Numbered from the stretch's first letter, positions 1-9,376 are shown. The stretch: 64,000 bases of DNA from Myroides odoratus (GCF_001549985.1 NZ_LROZ01000001.1:620001-684000); one strand, 5' to 3'. The notes: generated by a model not told the origin, from the sequence alone. Made by a program: numbers and translations.

Positions 1-60
1 GCGAATAATGAAAATAACCCAAAAAACAAGGTGAATGAGACTAATTTGCTTCTTTGTCAT
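1..60 (-). CDS. N-terminal fragment of a membrane protein, possibly a LytS-type histidine kinase (partial)
   Basis: An open frame on the minus strand begins with ATG at 60 and runs off the left edge with no stop, giving 20 residues (MTKKQISLIHLVFWVIFIIR). A short charged start is followed by a hydrophobic, Trp-containing first membrane segment, as seen in many Bacteroidota LytS/YehU-like sensor kinases. That family assignment is inference from 20 residues, helped by the LytTR-like boxes just upstream and by the divergent outer-membrane gene, which often accompanies such kinases. Any membrane protein would fit the residues alone. Confidence 0.35.
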   Translation of the reverse strand, partial: MTKKQISLIHLVFWVIFIIR

Positions 61-122
61 GATTGATTTGCTAAAAACACGCATTAAAGGTACGTCTAAA
101 ATCAAAACGCTTTGCTGTTCTT

Positions 123-181
123 CGACCAACGATACAAAATATCCGACCAACATCTTCATCGGAAAAAAAAATTCGTTGGTC
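123..181. promoter_or_regulatory. Three GACCAAC boxes between divergent genes, possible LytTR operator
   Basis: The box CGACCAAC occurs at 123-130 and again at 144-151, exactly 21 bp apart, and its inverse CGTTGGTC lies at 174-181. GACCAACGA (124-132) and TCGTTGGTC (173-181) form a perfect 9-bp inverted repeat. Read on the minus strand, the direct repeats contain GTTGGT, matching the GTTN[AG][TG] core of LytTR half-sites, which are spaced about 21-22 bp. Binding by a LytTR regulator is inference. Confidence 0.4.
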
Positions 182-236
182 TAAAATAAAAAATAGGTTG
201 ATTGCATCGTCGCATATTTGTCTCAAACAAATAAAC

Positions 237-2588
237 ATGAAATACACTCTACTCTTTTTTTTGATTTCTTTTTTCTCTTTTAGCCAGACTGTTCAAGTAA
301 CTGGACAGATTTATGAAGGAGAACAACCCACTGAATTTACAACCGTGCGATTCACCAATACACAATCACAAGAGCTCGTTCAGACCTTTACGGAAGATGC
401 AGGTCGATTTACCATAGCACTTGCACCGGCGTCCTACCATTTGACGCTGCATCAGTACAACCAAGAAGTGTATCAAATGGACCTTGACATTACCCACGAT
501 ACTGACTTAGGTACGATTCGCATTGAGGGAAATCAACTGCTAGAAGAAGTACAGATTGTTGCTCAGAAACGCCTAATCGAACGCAAAATTGATCGCTTGG
601 TCTTCAATTTAGAATCAGCAGTAGTAGGTACAGGTGGCAATGCATTAGAAGCATTAAAAGTAACCCCTGGCGTTCAAGTTTCTCCGTCTGGTATTTCCAT
701 TGTTGGCAAAAATCAAGTCTTAGTATTAATTGACGACCGACCGACGTATCTATCAGGAGATGAACTTACGCGTTATCTAGAAAGCATCAGTAGTGCTGAT
801 TTAAAAAGCATTGAAGTGATTACTACCCCTCCAGCCAAATATGAAGCGGAAGGAAATAGTGGAATCATCAATATTGTAACCAAAAAAACACCCCAAGACA
901 CCTGGAATGCAACGGTAGGTTCCACCTATCAACGTGGCAAGCGAAATACGATGCGCTACAATGCGGGTTTTAATTTGAACCAAAAAAGATGGAAAGCCAA
1001 AGCAACAGCAAATTTTGGTGATGTACGCTTTCTTCGAACTTGGAGTAATGATTTATTCTATACAGATGAAACTTGGGAAAATAGAGCAACAACTGATGGT
1101 AAGAACAACTACTACAACCTCAATGTTGACCTCTCTTACCAATGGAGTAAAAGCTGGGAAATGGGAATAAAATTCGCTAAAAACAACTATAATTTCAAAG
1201 GAATTATGGAAGGCAAAACCACGCGTTTAAATCTCAAAGAGATTCATTCCTATATTACAGAAGACTCCAAGGAACAATCTAAATCAGATCGTTTTATTAT
1301 ATCCTACTTTAATGAGATTAAACTAGATACTTTAGGAAAAAAATTGACCTTAGATTTAGATTATATCAGCAGTGATCAGCCGAGTTTCAGAAATTTCACA
1401 TCCGAAAGCCTCAATCCTTTGCATCAAAGTATTCCCAACAGTTTGCTACAAGGAGGAAATGACAATCAAAATACCATTGACAATTATATCGGAAAATTAG
1501 ATGTCAATCTGCCCTTCCAAAATTTCACTTTTAATGTAGGAGCAAAGCTTGCTACTTCAAAAACAAAAAATAAATTACTGATTTACAATTCAATCCTACC
1601 TACTGGTGTACAGCACAATCAATTTGATTATACCGAAAACAACCAGGCTGTTTATGTGTCAGGGACTAAAACCTGGTTAGATGCCTTGACGCTTCAAGCA
1701 GGTTTACGCGTAGAAGCTACCCAAACGAAAGGATATGCCTCCGCATTAGATCAAACCAATAGAAATAACTATGTCAAGTTTTTCCCGACGCTTTATATCC
1801 AATATCAATTGAATGAAGACCAAACATTGGGATTCAATTATGCTAGACGAATCAACCGACCTAATTTTGAGAGTTTGAACCCCACGCGTTCCACCTATAA
1901 TGCCTATAGCTATCACGAGGGAAATCCCTTCTTAAAACCAGCTTATACCTCTAATTTAGAATTCATTTATACCTATAAAAAATTAGAATCTAAGGTGTAT
2001 TACAGCCAAATGAAAGATGGTATTTCACAAGTTTCTCAGATTGATGCCGAAACTAAAAACTACAATTACATTTGGATGAATTATGTAGATGTAAAAGAAA
2101 TTGGTCTTTCAGAAAGCATCTATTTTAAACCAACCTCGTGGTGGAATAGTTCGAATGAATTCACCTTGACTTACTCTTCTGCAGTTCCAGTAGTAGAAAA
2201 TGAAGAACGAGTAAAGGGAACAGCGGCTTATTTTTCAACCTCCAATGATTTTATTTTGAATACTGCCCAGACTTTATTTGCAGGATTTAATTATACCCAA
2301 AGTTTTAAAGGAGTATCAGATAATTTTCATTCCAAAGCTTATGCAGATGTCAACCTGAATGTAAAATACCTCTTAGTCAACAAAAAACTGGAGTTATCTC
2401 TTCAATTGAGCAATGTATTAAACAGCGTAAATTCTACGTATAAAGAAACCACGGAAGCCATGCAGCGCTTTCAAAATAATTGGGACAATCGCGCCATTCG
2501 CTTTTCAGCAAGTTATAAATTGGGACATAGCACCTTGAAAGTTAAACAAAGAGCCAATGCTTACGAAGAAGAACTAGGAAGAATGTAA
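237..2588 (+). CDS. Outer-membrane beta-barrel protein with N-terminal carboxypeptidase-regulatory-like domain
   Basis: A 783-residue secreted protein. ATG at 237 was chosen because it gives a clean signal peptide (MKYTLLFFLISFFSFSQ); the longer open frame needs a TTG start at 198. After the signal comes a beta-sandwich of the carboxypeptidase-regulatory-like type (about 20-100), a plug-like region containing NALEALKVTPGV and VLIDDRPTYLSG (about 140-225), and a long C-terminal barrel rich in aromatic and alternating residues. This is the layout of the TonB-receptor-like outer membrane beta-barrel family (OMP_b-brl_3 type) common in Bacteroidota. The substrate is unknown. No SusD partner is adjacent, so a glycan-uptake role is not supported. 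It ends two bases before the stop of a convergent gene. Confidence 0.8.
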   Translation: MKYTLLFFLISFFSFSQTVQVTGQIYEGEQPTEFTTVRFTNTQSQELVQTFTEDAGRFTIALAPASYHLTLHQYNQEVYQMDLDITHDTDLGTIRIEGNQLLEEVQIVAQKRLIERKIDRLVFNLESAVVGTGGNALEALKVTPGVQVSPSGISIVGKNQVLVLIDDRPTYLSGDELTRYLESISSADLKSIEVITTPPAKYEAEGNSGIINIVTKKTPQDTWNATVGSTYQRGKRNTMRYNAGFNLNQKRWKAKATANFGDVRFLRTWSNDLFYTDETWENRATTDGKNNYYNLNVDLSYQWSKSWEMGIKFAKNNYNFKGIMEGKTTRLNLKEIHSYITEDSKEQSKSDRFIISYFNEIKLDTLGKKLTLDLDYISSDQPSFRNFTSESLNPLHQSIPNSLLQGGNDNQNTIDNYIGKLDVNLPFQNFTFNVGAKLATSKTKNKLLIYNSILPTGVQHNQFDYTENNQAVYVSGTKTWLDALTLQAGLRVEATQTKGYASALDQTNRNNYVKFFPTLYIQYQLNEDQTLGFNYARRINRPNFESLNPTRSTYNAYSYHEGNPFLKPAYTSNLEFIYTYKKLESKVYYSQMKDGISQVSQIDAETKNYNYIWMNYVDVKEIGLSESIYFKPTSWWNSSNEFTLTYSSAVPVVENEERVKGTAAYFSTSNDFILNTAQTLFAGFNYTQSFKGVSDNFHSKAYADVNLNVKYLLVNKKLELSLQLSNVLNSVNSTYKETTEAMQRFQNNWDNRAIRFSASYKLGHSTLKVKQRANAYEEELGRM

Positions 2589-2590
2589 TC

Positions 2591-3556
2591 TTATTTTCTT
2601 CTTGTGTGATATAGAGGTAATAAAAAGAAAGATAACGCACCTAAAACAACGACGATAGCCGTTTGTGTCGTCCACAAAATCCAGCCAAAGGCGGTTCCTG
2701 CAACAGTAGAAATATGGTACAATACGAGTAATTCTGCTAGTAGTAAAGGGAAAGCTCCAAAACCGCCATTGGTAAAGGATACGGCAAAACTTCCCGCTAC
2801 AAATGCCGACATAATCATCGGAAAGGTTAATACACTCGTTTCGGCTAAGGCCAACGTACCAAAGTAAAAAGTAGCAATATAGCCCAACCAGATAACCAGC
2901 GTAAAGAATAAAAACGCCGCTTTAGTAGGCATTCTAAAAATACTATTCACCCCCTCAACCAAGCCTTTGAGCTTTTGTTTGACAAAAGCGATGGGCTTCC
3001 AGGTCACATACATAAATACAACCACCACCAGCACAAATCCTACAACGGCTAAAAGTCCCAACCACATCAATTGATCTACGGGAACATATTGCAGTAAGAA
3101 ATCTTTAAGTACGTCATACTGCAGGACAAGCGCAGTAAATACACAAAGTAACAAGCAAATTAGATCGACTACGCGTTCGGAAACAATACTTCCAAAACTC
3201 TTATCAAAAGGAATTTGCTGGTATTTTTGCAGCACCAATGCACGAGAGACTTCTCCAGAACGAGGCACGGTAAGATTCATGAGATAACCAATGTTGATGG
3301 CCATAAAATTCGTCGCAGTAGAAGATGAATACCCCATGTAATTCAAAGCGTACTTCCAACGATGGGCACGTGCCCAAAGACTGATAATAGAAAAGATTGA
3401 AGCGATGATAATATAGCTATAATCCGCACCTTTAAAGTGCATCACTATCTCTTCAATCTGTTCTTGTGTAAATTTAGCAAAAGCGTAATAAACTAAAAAT
3501 ACTCCCAACGCAAGTGGGAGTATAATTGATATAAGTTTATTAACGGTTTTCTTCAA
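2591..3556 (-). CDS. Flippase-like integral membrane protein (YbhN/AglD2 family, lysylphosphatidylglycerol synthase TM type)
   Basis: A 321-residue protein with about eight hydrophobic segments. The region around residues 85-125 (NLTVPRSGEVSRA, then SERVVDL) carries the conserved Pro-Arg-x-Gly-Glu and Glu-Arg-hydrophobic-Asp pattern of the UPF0104 / lysylphosphatidylglycerol synthase transmembrane family. Members resemble the flippase half of MprF and are proposed to move lipid-linked substrates; here the substrate is unknown. It is the last gene of a minus-strand operon, 9 bp after panD, a pairing I know from other flavobacteria. No metabolic link to pantothenate is evident. Confidence 0.8.
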   Translation of the reverse strand: MKKTVNKLISIILPLALGVFLVYYAFAKFTQEQIEEIVMHFKGADYSYIIIASIFSIISLWARAHRWKYALNYMGYSSSTATNFMAINIGYLMNLTVPRSGEVSRALVLQKYQQIPFDKSFGSIVSERVVDLICLLLCVFTALVLQYDVLKDFLLQYVPVDQLMWLGLLAVVGFVLVVVVFMYVTWKPIAFVKQKLKGLVEGVNSIFRMPTKAAFLFFTLVIWLGYIATFYFGTLALAETSVLTFPMIMSAFVAGSFAVSFTNGGFGAFPLLLAELLVLYHISTVAGTAFGWILWTTQTAIVVVLGALSFFLLPLYHTRRK

Positions 3557-3565
3557 TATGCTGAA

Positions 3566-3916
3566 TTAAGTTAGACTATTGTTTTCTTCATTTGGAAAAA
3601 CAATAGAAGGTCTAAATGTTTTAGCTTCCTCAAAATCCATTATTCCATAAGAAATAATGATAACGATATCCCCTTGGTGTACCTTGCGAGCTGCTGGCCC
3701 GTTTAAGGTAATTTCCCCGCTATTTCGAGGACCAGGAATCGCATATGTTTCAAAGCGTTCTCCATTGTTGATATTCACAATAGAAACTTTTTCACCCTCA
3801 ATCATATTGGCTGCTTCCAATAAAGCTTCGTCTATGGTAATACTTCCAATATAATGTAAATCGGCACCTGTTACGGTTACACGATGAATTTTTGATTTTA
3901 CTACTTCAACTTGCAT
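3566..3916 (-). CDS. panD: Aspartate 1-decarboxylase
   Basis: A 116-residue pyruvoyl enzyme that decarboxylates L-aspartate to beta-alanine, the precursor joined to pantoate by PanC. The self-cleavage site is visible as Gly24-Ser25 in YIGSITIDE, preceded by the family start [10 protein letters not shown] with Lys9 and by Tyr22. The C-terminal part keeps [10 protein letters not shown] and the NGPAAR substrate-site motif. Length matches the family. It sits 11 bp after panC in the same transcription unit, so the last two enzymes feeding pantothenate are co-transcribed. Confidence 0.96.
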   Translation of the reverse strand: MQVEVVKSKIHRVTVTGADLHYIGSITIDEALLEAANMIEGEKVSIVNINNGERFETYAIPGPRNSGEITLNGPAARKVHQGDIVIIISYGIMDFEEAKTFRPSIVFPNEENNSLT

Positions 3917-3927
3917 GTCGCGATAGT

Positions 3928-4776
3928 TTAGTTAAAAGATAAATTGTCAATTAATCGAACCCCTTCAATATGAGCCACAAGGAAACCTCTATACTTATGC
4001 CCTGCTAGTTTAGCAGTAGCTACCTTTAACGTATCCTCATCTGCAATTGTAAAGTATTCGAGGTCAAAGGTAGAATTATTTTTAAATTGAGACTCAACAA
4101 ATTGATTAACTTTTTCAATCGATTCAGTTTTAAACAGTTCTTGTGCTTGTTTCAAAACCTGATATAAAAAGGTTGATTGCTGTAATCCCGTTGTAGAAAT
4201 ACGTTCATTTCTAGAGCTCATTGCCAATCCATCTGCTGCTCTAAAGATAGGAACACCAACAATTGTAACAGGAACATGTTCTTTTTCAACCAATTTTCGG
4301 ATGATTTGAAGTTGTTGAAAATCTTTCTCTCCAAAATAGGCTTTCGTTGGTTCAACCAAGTCAAAAAGTTTTTTGACAATTGTACCAACACCATCAAAAT
4401 GTCCAGGTCGTTGTGCCCCCTCCATTTCGAATTCTAATCCGTCGTAATCGAACTTTTTAGCTACCGTTTCGCCCGCGTAAATTTCCTCTACTGAAGGCGA
4501 AAAAACGACAATTTGTTCTGATAATGAGCGGATAATATCCAAATCTCGCTCTAAAGTTCGGGGATATTTCGCCAAATCTTCTGCATTATTGAACTGCGTA
4601 GGATTGACAAAAATACTCACTACTGTACAACCATTTTCTTGTAGGGATTGTTCCATCAAAGAAAGGTGTCCACGGTGTATAGCCCCCATTGTAGGCACTA
4701 AACCAATTGATTGGTTCGCCTTGTGAAAAGTCTCCAAATAAGCTTGTAATTCGACTTTTGTATGAAAAAGAAACAT
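3928..4776 (-). CDS. panC: Pantothenate synthetase (pantoate--beta-alanine ligase)
   Basis: A 282-residue cytoplasmic ligase that adenylates pantoate and joins it to beta-alanine, releasing AMP and PPi. The nucleotidyltransferase signature is present: [10 protein letters not shown] at about 28-37 with the HxGH box, then [21 protein letters not shown], and the late MSSRNERI loop that stands in for KMSKS. Length is normal. It is the first gene of the panC-panD-flippase operon and is divergent from the GT5-like gene, with a gap of about 109 bp that must hold both promoters. Confidence 0.96.
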   Translation of the reverse strand: MFLFHTKVELQAYLETFHKANQSIGLVPTMGAIHRGHLSLMEQSLQENGCTVVSIFVNPTQFNNAEDLAKYPRTLERDLDIIRSLSEQIVVFSPSVEEIYAGETVAKKFDYDGLEFEMEGAQRPGHFDGVGTIVKKLFDLVEPTKAYFGEKDFQQLQIIRKLVEKEHVPVTIVGVPIFRAADGLAMSSRNERISTTGLQQSTFLYQVLKQAQELFKTESIEKVNQFVESQFKNNSTFDLEYFTIADEDTLKVATAKLAGHKYRGFLVAHIEGVRLIDNLSFN

Positions 4777-4839
4777 CTGCTTCGCGTTTTAAATAATGGC
4801 AAAATTAGTTAATTCGAGAAATAACTCCATAAAATTTCG

Positions 4840-4847
4840 TAAATTTG
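4840..4847 (+). promoter_or_regulatory. -7 element TAAATTTG upstream of the GT5-like gene
   Basis: TAAATTTG matches the Bacteroidota housekeeping -7 consensus TAnnTTTG and ends 38 bp before ATG 4886. It lies inside the longest open frame, which supports starting the protein at 4886 rather than 4796. No good -33 TTG was seen at the expected distance. Confidence 0.55.
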
Positions 4848-4885
4848 CACAGTTTTATTTATTTCAACAGAAACTATTTTTGAAG

Positions 4886-5689
4886 ATGAAAGATAAGAGG
4901 ATATTGTACGTATCATCTGAAGTGGTACCTTATTTAGCAGAAAATGAAGTTTCATTAATGTCTTATGATGCGCCTAAAATGATTAATGAACAGGGAGGGC
5001 AAATAAGAATTTTTATGCCGAAATACGGTAGCATCAATGAAAGAAGACATCAATTACATGAAGTAATCCGCCTATCGGGGATGAATCTTGTCGTAAATGA
5101 TATGGATATGCCTTTGATTATCAAAGTGGCTTCTATACCCAAAGAGCGAATTCAAGTTTACTTCATTGATAACGATGAATACTTTAAAAGAAAATCAACG
5201 TTTTCGGACGAAGATGGCGTTCTTTACCCAGATAATGATGAGAGAGCTATTTTCTTTACGAAAGGCGTAATTGAGACAATTAAAAAATTAAACTGGGTTC
5301 CGGATATCATCCACGTACAAGGTTGGATGGCTTCGCTATTGCCAACGTACTTAAAAAATTACTATAAAGATGAAGCGATTTTTGCAGACACAAAAATTGT
5401 CACTTCTATCTTTGATGAAGGATTTGAAGGTGCTTTAAGCACATCTATGCATACCAAAGTTGCCTTTGACAACTTGCCAAAAGAAGATATTGCTGATTTC
5501 GAAAAAGCAACATATCACAACATAATGGTTAATGCGGTTAAGAATTCTGATGGAGTGATTCTCGCTTCTGAGAACATCCCTTTAGATTTAACAAAATATA
5601 TAGAATCTTCTAATAAACCTTTCTTACCTTACGCTACTAAAGAAGCATTTGCTGAGGCATATACTACTTTTTATAACCAATTTTTATAA
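4886..5689 (+). CDS. Half-length glycogen/starch synthase-like protein (GT5 N-terminal domain only)
   Basis: A 267-residue protein that resembles the N-terminal Rossmann half of GT5 glycogen synthases (start RILYVSSEVVPY, then IRIFMPKYGSIN, and WVPDIIHVQGWMASLLPTYL, comparable to the synthase PDIVHaHDW segment). The C-terminal GT-B half that binds the nucleotide sugar is absent, and the KxGGL motif normally near residue 15 is replaced by AENEVSL. The gene is often annotated glgA in flavobacteria, but an active glycogen synthase is unlikely. A structural or regulatory role is possible; function unknown. ATG 4886 is preferred because a promoter element lies upstream within the longer frame. It leads a unit with the DUF4270 gene (27 bp) and glmS. 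Confidence 0.75.
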   Translation: MKDKRILYVSSEVVPYLAENEVSLMSYDAPKMINEQGGQIRIFMPKYGSINERRHQLHEVIRLSGMNLVVNDMDMPLIIKVASIPKERIQVYFIDNDEYFKRKSTFSDEDGVLYPDNDERAIFFTKGVIETIKKLNWVPDIIHVQGWMASLLPTYLKNYYKDEAIFADTKIVTSIFDEGFEGALSTSMHTKVAFDNLPKEDIADFEKATYHNIMVNAVKNSDGVILASENIPLDLTKYIESSNKPFLPYATKEAFAEAYTTFYNQFL

Positions 5690-5716
5690 TACTAACGCAT
5701 ATATTCGATTTAGTAG

Positions 5717-7375
5717 ATGAATTATAAAAGCATCGTAAAAACATTCGTAATCCTAGCAAGCATGGCTAGTTTACAATCATGTGACAAAGATTTTAGTGAA
5801 GTTGGTGGAGATATCATCGGAGATAACAACTTAAATATTGACACGTATCAAGTTCAAGATATAACAGCTTACACCCAACCTTATGGTGCTTTGAGTACCA
5901 AAAACTTACCTAATGTTCCTTTTGGTTCAATTGACAATGGTGAATTTGGTCGAACAAACAGCAGTTTTGTAACACAAGTATTGTCTGCCTCTACTTCTTT
6001 TGATTTAATGAAAAGCAATGCTGTTATTGACTCTGTTTATGTATACATTCCCTACTATGCTCAATATGACAAAGTAGAAGATGAAATTACGTACTACAAA
6101 TTATTAAACGTAACTGGCGAAGGAAGTTTCAATTTGGAAGTGTATGAGAATGGATATTACCTCAATAATGTGAATCCAGGAACAGGAAAAGACATACCGT
6201 ATTATTCTGATGCAACAGCACAGTTTGAGCAATACAAAAAGCCAACCCTGTTAAACGATTCAAACGACACCAAACAGAATACTGATTTTTCTTTCACCAA
6301 GAGAAACATCATCATTTATAAAAGAGATGATAAAGGGAATATCATCTATGATGAAAAAACAAATAAACCGACTGAACAAGAACGTTTAGCTCCTGGAGTA
6401 TGGTTAGACTTGAACACGGATTATTTCAAAAAATTCGTAGATAATAAAGACCTTTTCAAAGATCAATCGCAATTTAAAAACCACTTCCGTGGGTTGTATT
6501 TCAAAGCTACTGGAAATAGTTCAACTGGAGCCTTAGGGTTATTGAATATTACCCAAGGTAAAATGGTAGTCAAATACCACCAAGAAATTGAAGAAACGAA
6601 TAGCGAAGGAGAGAAAATCAAGAAAACGCAACGTGTAACTATAATACTTCCATTCACTAAAGATGCTGTAAGTGATGGTGCTACTGCATTCGATTCTCAT
6701 ATCAATGTTAGTTTAACTACCAATGAAGGGAATACGCATACTCAAGAAGGAGACAAAACAAACGGAGATCCGTTTTTATACATCAAAGGAAGCGAAGGAA
6801 ATGTTGCCGTTATCGATTTGTTTGGTGCCAATGGTTTTGAAGAATTAAAAGCACTCAAAGAGAAAGAATACTTAATCAACGATGCAATTCTAACCGTTCA
6901 TGTTGATCAAGCAGCCATGAAAAAAGATCAGATTCCACAACGTCTATACTTGTATAATTACGACAATGGAACCCCTGTTTCAGACTTCTTGAATGACAAT
7001 AGCGCAAATGCTGATTACAGCAAATTGGTCTATGGTGGAATTTATCAAACAGCGAATGAAGAAACAAAAGTAAAAGGAAACTTCTACAAATTTAGAATTA
7101 CAGAATACATTCGCACCCTATTAAAAAGTAAAGAATTAAAAAGTCCAAAATTAGCAATTGCTGCAACCTATAGTTACAACGATGTTTTATTAGGCACCGT
7201 GACTAAAGGAATCAATAGCAAATTAAAGACAGAAATACCAAACACACCTGAAAACGTAACTTACGTGCCTGCCCTGTCGGCAGTATACCCATTGGGTACC
7301 GTAGTTTACGGAACGAATACTAGCTCAGACAAAAAAATGACACTGCAAATATTTTATACTAAAACTAAAAACTAA
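5717..7375 (+). CDS. DUF4270 family lipoprotein
   Basis: A 552-residue exported lipoprotein. The N-terminus is a lipoprotein signal with the cysteine at residue 22 (SLQSCDKDF), followed by GGDIIGD and the long all-beta region typical of DUF4270. Pieces such as VDSVYVYIPYY-like strands and a C-terminal DKKMTLQIFYTKTK end fit that family. The role is not known. It lies between the GT5-like gene and glmS, 6 bp before the latter, a gene order I recognise from other Flavobacteriaceae. This hints at a link to cell-envelope amino sugar metabolism, but that is inference from position only. Confidence 0.8.
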   Translation: MNYKSIVKTFVILASMASLQSCDKDFSEVGGDIIGDNNLNIDTYQVQDITAYTQPYGALSTKNLPNVPFGSIDNGEFGRTNSSFVTQVLSASTSFDLMKSNAVIDSVYVYIPYYAQYDKVEDEITYYKLLNVTGEGSFNLEVYENGYYLNNVNPGTGKDIPYYSDATAQFEQYKKPTLLNDSNDTKQNTDFSFTKRNIIIYKRDDKGNIIYDEKTNKPTEQERLAPGVWLDLNTDYFKKFVDNKDLFKDQSQFKNHFRGLYFKATGNSSTGALGLLNITQGKMVVKYHQEIEETNSEGEKIKKTQRVTIILPFTKDAVSDGATAFDSHINVSLTTNEGNTHTQEGDKTNGDPFLYIKGSEGNVAVIDLFGANGFEELKALKEKEYLINDAILTVHVDQAAMKKDQIPQRLYLYNYDNGTPVSDFLNDNSANADYSKLVYGGIYQTANEETKVKGNFYKFRITEYIRTLLKSKELKSPKLAIAATYSYNDVLLGTVTKGINSKLKTEIPNTPENVTYVPALSAVYPLGTVVYGTNTSSDKKMTLQIFYTKTKN

Positions 7376-7381
7376 TTATTT

Positions 7382-9226
7382 ATGTGTGGAATCGTTGGAT
7401 ACATAGGTCATAGAGATGCATATCCGGTAATCATCAAAGGACTAACTAGACTGGAATATCGTGGATATGATAGTGCTGGATTAGCTGTTTTTGATGGAGA
7501 AACGATTAATCTTTGCAAAACAAAGGGAAAAGTTGCTGATTTAGAAGAAAAAGCTACAGATGCAATTAAAAAAGGAACTATAGGAATTGGTCATACCCGT
7601 TGGGCCACACATGGTGTACCCAACGACGTAAATTCACACCCTCATTTTTCCAACTCAGGTGAATTAGTCATTATACACAATGGAATCATTGAAAATTATG
7701 ATTCATTAAAACAAGAATTAATCAAACGCGGTTATATCTTTCATTCAGAAACAGATACCGAAGTATTAATTAACTTGATAGAAGACGTTCAAAAAACGCA
7801 AAAAGTAAAACTAGGAAAAGCAGTTCAAATTGCATTAAACCAAGTTATTGGAGCCTATGCAATTGCAGTCATGGATATTAAAAAACCCAATGAAATTGTA
7901 GCTGCACGTTTAGGTAGTCCTTTAGCTATTGGAATTGGTGAGAACGAATACTTCATCACCTCTGATGCGTCTCCTTTTATTGAATACACGAATAATGCGA
8001 TTTATCTAGAAGATGAAGAAATGGCTATTATTCGCTTACACAAGCCATTAAATATTCGCAAGATCAAAGATGACTCTTTGGTTAATCACTATGCTCAAGA
8101 GCTACAATTAAACTTAGAGCAAATTGAGAAAAACGGATATGATCACTTCATGTTAAAGGAGATTTACGAGCAGCCAGACGTAATCCGCGATACATTTAGA
8201 GGGCGTTTACTTGCTGATCAGGGCTTAATTAGAATGGCAGGTATCGAAGATAACCTAGATAAATTCCTCAATGCAAAACGCATCATTATCGTTGCTTGTG
8301 GAACATCTTGGCATGCTGCATTAGTAGCTGAATACGTTATCGAGGAATTTGCAAGAATCCCTGTTGAAGTCGAATATGCTTCTGAATTCCGTTATAGAAA
8401 TCCAATCATCAGCAGTGATGATGTTATCATTGCGATTTCTCAATCTGGAGAAACAGCCGATACATTAGCTGCAATAAAATTAGCAAAAACCAAAGGGGCA
8501 TTCGTTTTTGGTGTTTGCAATGTGGTAGGATCTTCAATATCAAGAGAAACACATGCGGGAGCTTATACCCATGCTGGTCCAGAAATTGGAGTTGCATCAA
8601 CTAAAGCATTCACCACGCAAATTACTGTGCTTACTTTAATTGCTTTGCGTTTAGCTAAATCCAAAGGATCATTATCGAATTCAGAGTATTTAAAATATTT
8701 ACACGAATTAGAATTAATTCCAGAACGCGTAAAAGAAGCCTTAGTACAAAACCAAGAGGTATTAAAGATTGCGGAAGTATATAAAGACGCAACAAACTGC
8801 TTATATCTTGGAAGAGGATACAACTATCCAGTTGCCTTAGAAGGAGCCTTAAAGCTAAAGGAAATATCATACATCCACGCAGAAGGGTATCCTGCTGCAG
8901 AGATGAAACACGGTCCAATTGCATTAATTGATGAGCATATGCCTGTCATTGTTATTGCACCAGATCAAATGCACTACGACAAAGTGGTAAGTAACATCCA
9001 AGAAATTAAAGCGCGCAGTGGAAAGATCATTGCCGTTGTAACAAAAGGAGACAAACAAGTGAGAGCATTAGCGGATCACGTAATTGAAGTACCTGGTATT
9101 TCGGAAGCGTTAACCCCTATTTTAACCACAATTCCACTCCAATTATTGTCGTACCACATTGCAGTTTTAAGAGATTGTAACGTAGACCAGCCTCGTAATT
9201 TAGCGAAGTCGGTAACGGTTGAATAA
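7382..9226 (+). CDS. glmS: Glutamine--fructose-6-phosphate aminotransferase (isomerizing)
   Basis: A 614-residue enzyme that makes glucosamine-6-phosphate from fructose-6-phosphate and glutamine, the entry to peptidoglycan and LPS amino sugars. The start MCGIVGYIG places the catalytic Cys2 at the mature N-terminus of the glutaminase domain, with RLEYRGYDSAG, HTRWATHG and HNGIIENY following. Two SIS sugar-isomerase domains fill the rest (CGTSWHAAL, SQSGETADTL; later GRGYNYPVALEGALKLKE and EGYPAAEMKHGP), and the C-terminus is the canonical DQPRNLAKSVTVE. No glmS-ribozyme leader is possible because only 6 bp separate it from the upstream gene. Confidence 0.98.
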   Translation: MCGIVGYIGHRDAYPVIIKGLTRLEYRGYDSAGLAVFDGETINLCKTKGKVADLEEKATDAIKKGTIGIGHTRWATHGVPNDVNSHPHFSNSGELVIIHNGIIENYDSLKQELIKRGYIFHSETDTEVLINLIEDVQKTQKVKLGKAVQIALNQVIGAYAIAVMDIKKPNEIVAARLGSPLAIGIGENEYFITSDASPFIEYTNNAIYLEDEEMAIIRLHKPLNIRKIKDDSLVNHYAQELQLNLEQIEKNGYDHFMLKEIYEQPDVIRDTFRGRLLADQGLIRMAGIEDNLDKFLNAKRIIIVACGTSWHAALVAEYVIEEFARIPVEVEYASEFRYRNPIISSDDVIIAISQSGETADTLAAIKLAKTKGAFVFGVCNVVGSSISRETHAGAYTHAGPEIGVASTKAFTTQITVLTLIALRLAKSKGSLSNSEYLKYLHELELIPERVKEALVQNQEVLKIAEVYKDATNCLYLGRGYNYPVALEGALKLKEISYIHAEGYPAAEMKHGPIALIDEHMPVIVIAPDQMHYDKVVSNIQEIKARSGKIIAVVTKGDKQVRALADHVIEVPGISEALTPILTTIPLQLLSYHIAVLRDCNVDQPRNLAKSVTVE

Positions 9227-9230
9227 CTAT

Positions 9231-9264
9231 AAAATGCGAACCCAAATCGGGCTCGCATTTTTTT
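9231..9264 (+). terminator. Rho-independent terminator after glmS
   Basis: AAAATGCGAACCC (9231-9243) pairs with GGGCTCGCATTTT, one mismatch, loop AAATC, followed by a T run. It separates the glmS unit from atpD. Confidence 0.85.
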
Positions 9265-9310
9265 ATATATAAATAAATTTTTAATCATTTTCATATTAAG
9301 AGAAAAAAAC

Positions 9311-9318
9311 TATCTTTG
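9311..9318 (+). promoter_or_regulatory. -7 element TATCTTTG of the atpD-atpC promoter
   Basis: TATCTTTG fits TAnnTTTG. It lies 61 bp before atpD and just after the glmS terminator, so atpDC has its own promoter. The -33 region is TTT rather than TTG. Confidence 0.6.
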
Positions 9319-9376
9319 CACTCTGAAAAAGTAGTTTTTTTCACTAAACGTAAATAGCTGTTAAATAAATACATAA

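Noticed and set aside
237..2588. SusC of a polysaccharide utilisation locus
   Set aside because: No SusD, glycoside hydrolase or sulfatase gene adjoins it, and the protein is shorter than typical SusC.
4886..9226. Polysaccharide or glycogen biosynthesis locus
   Set aside because: The GT5-like protein lacks the donor half and no glgB, glgC or glgP is nearby.
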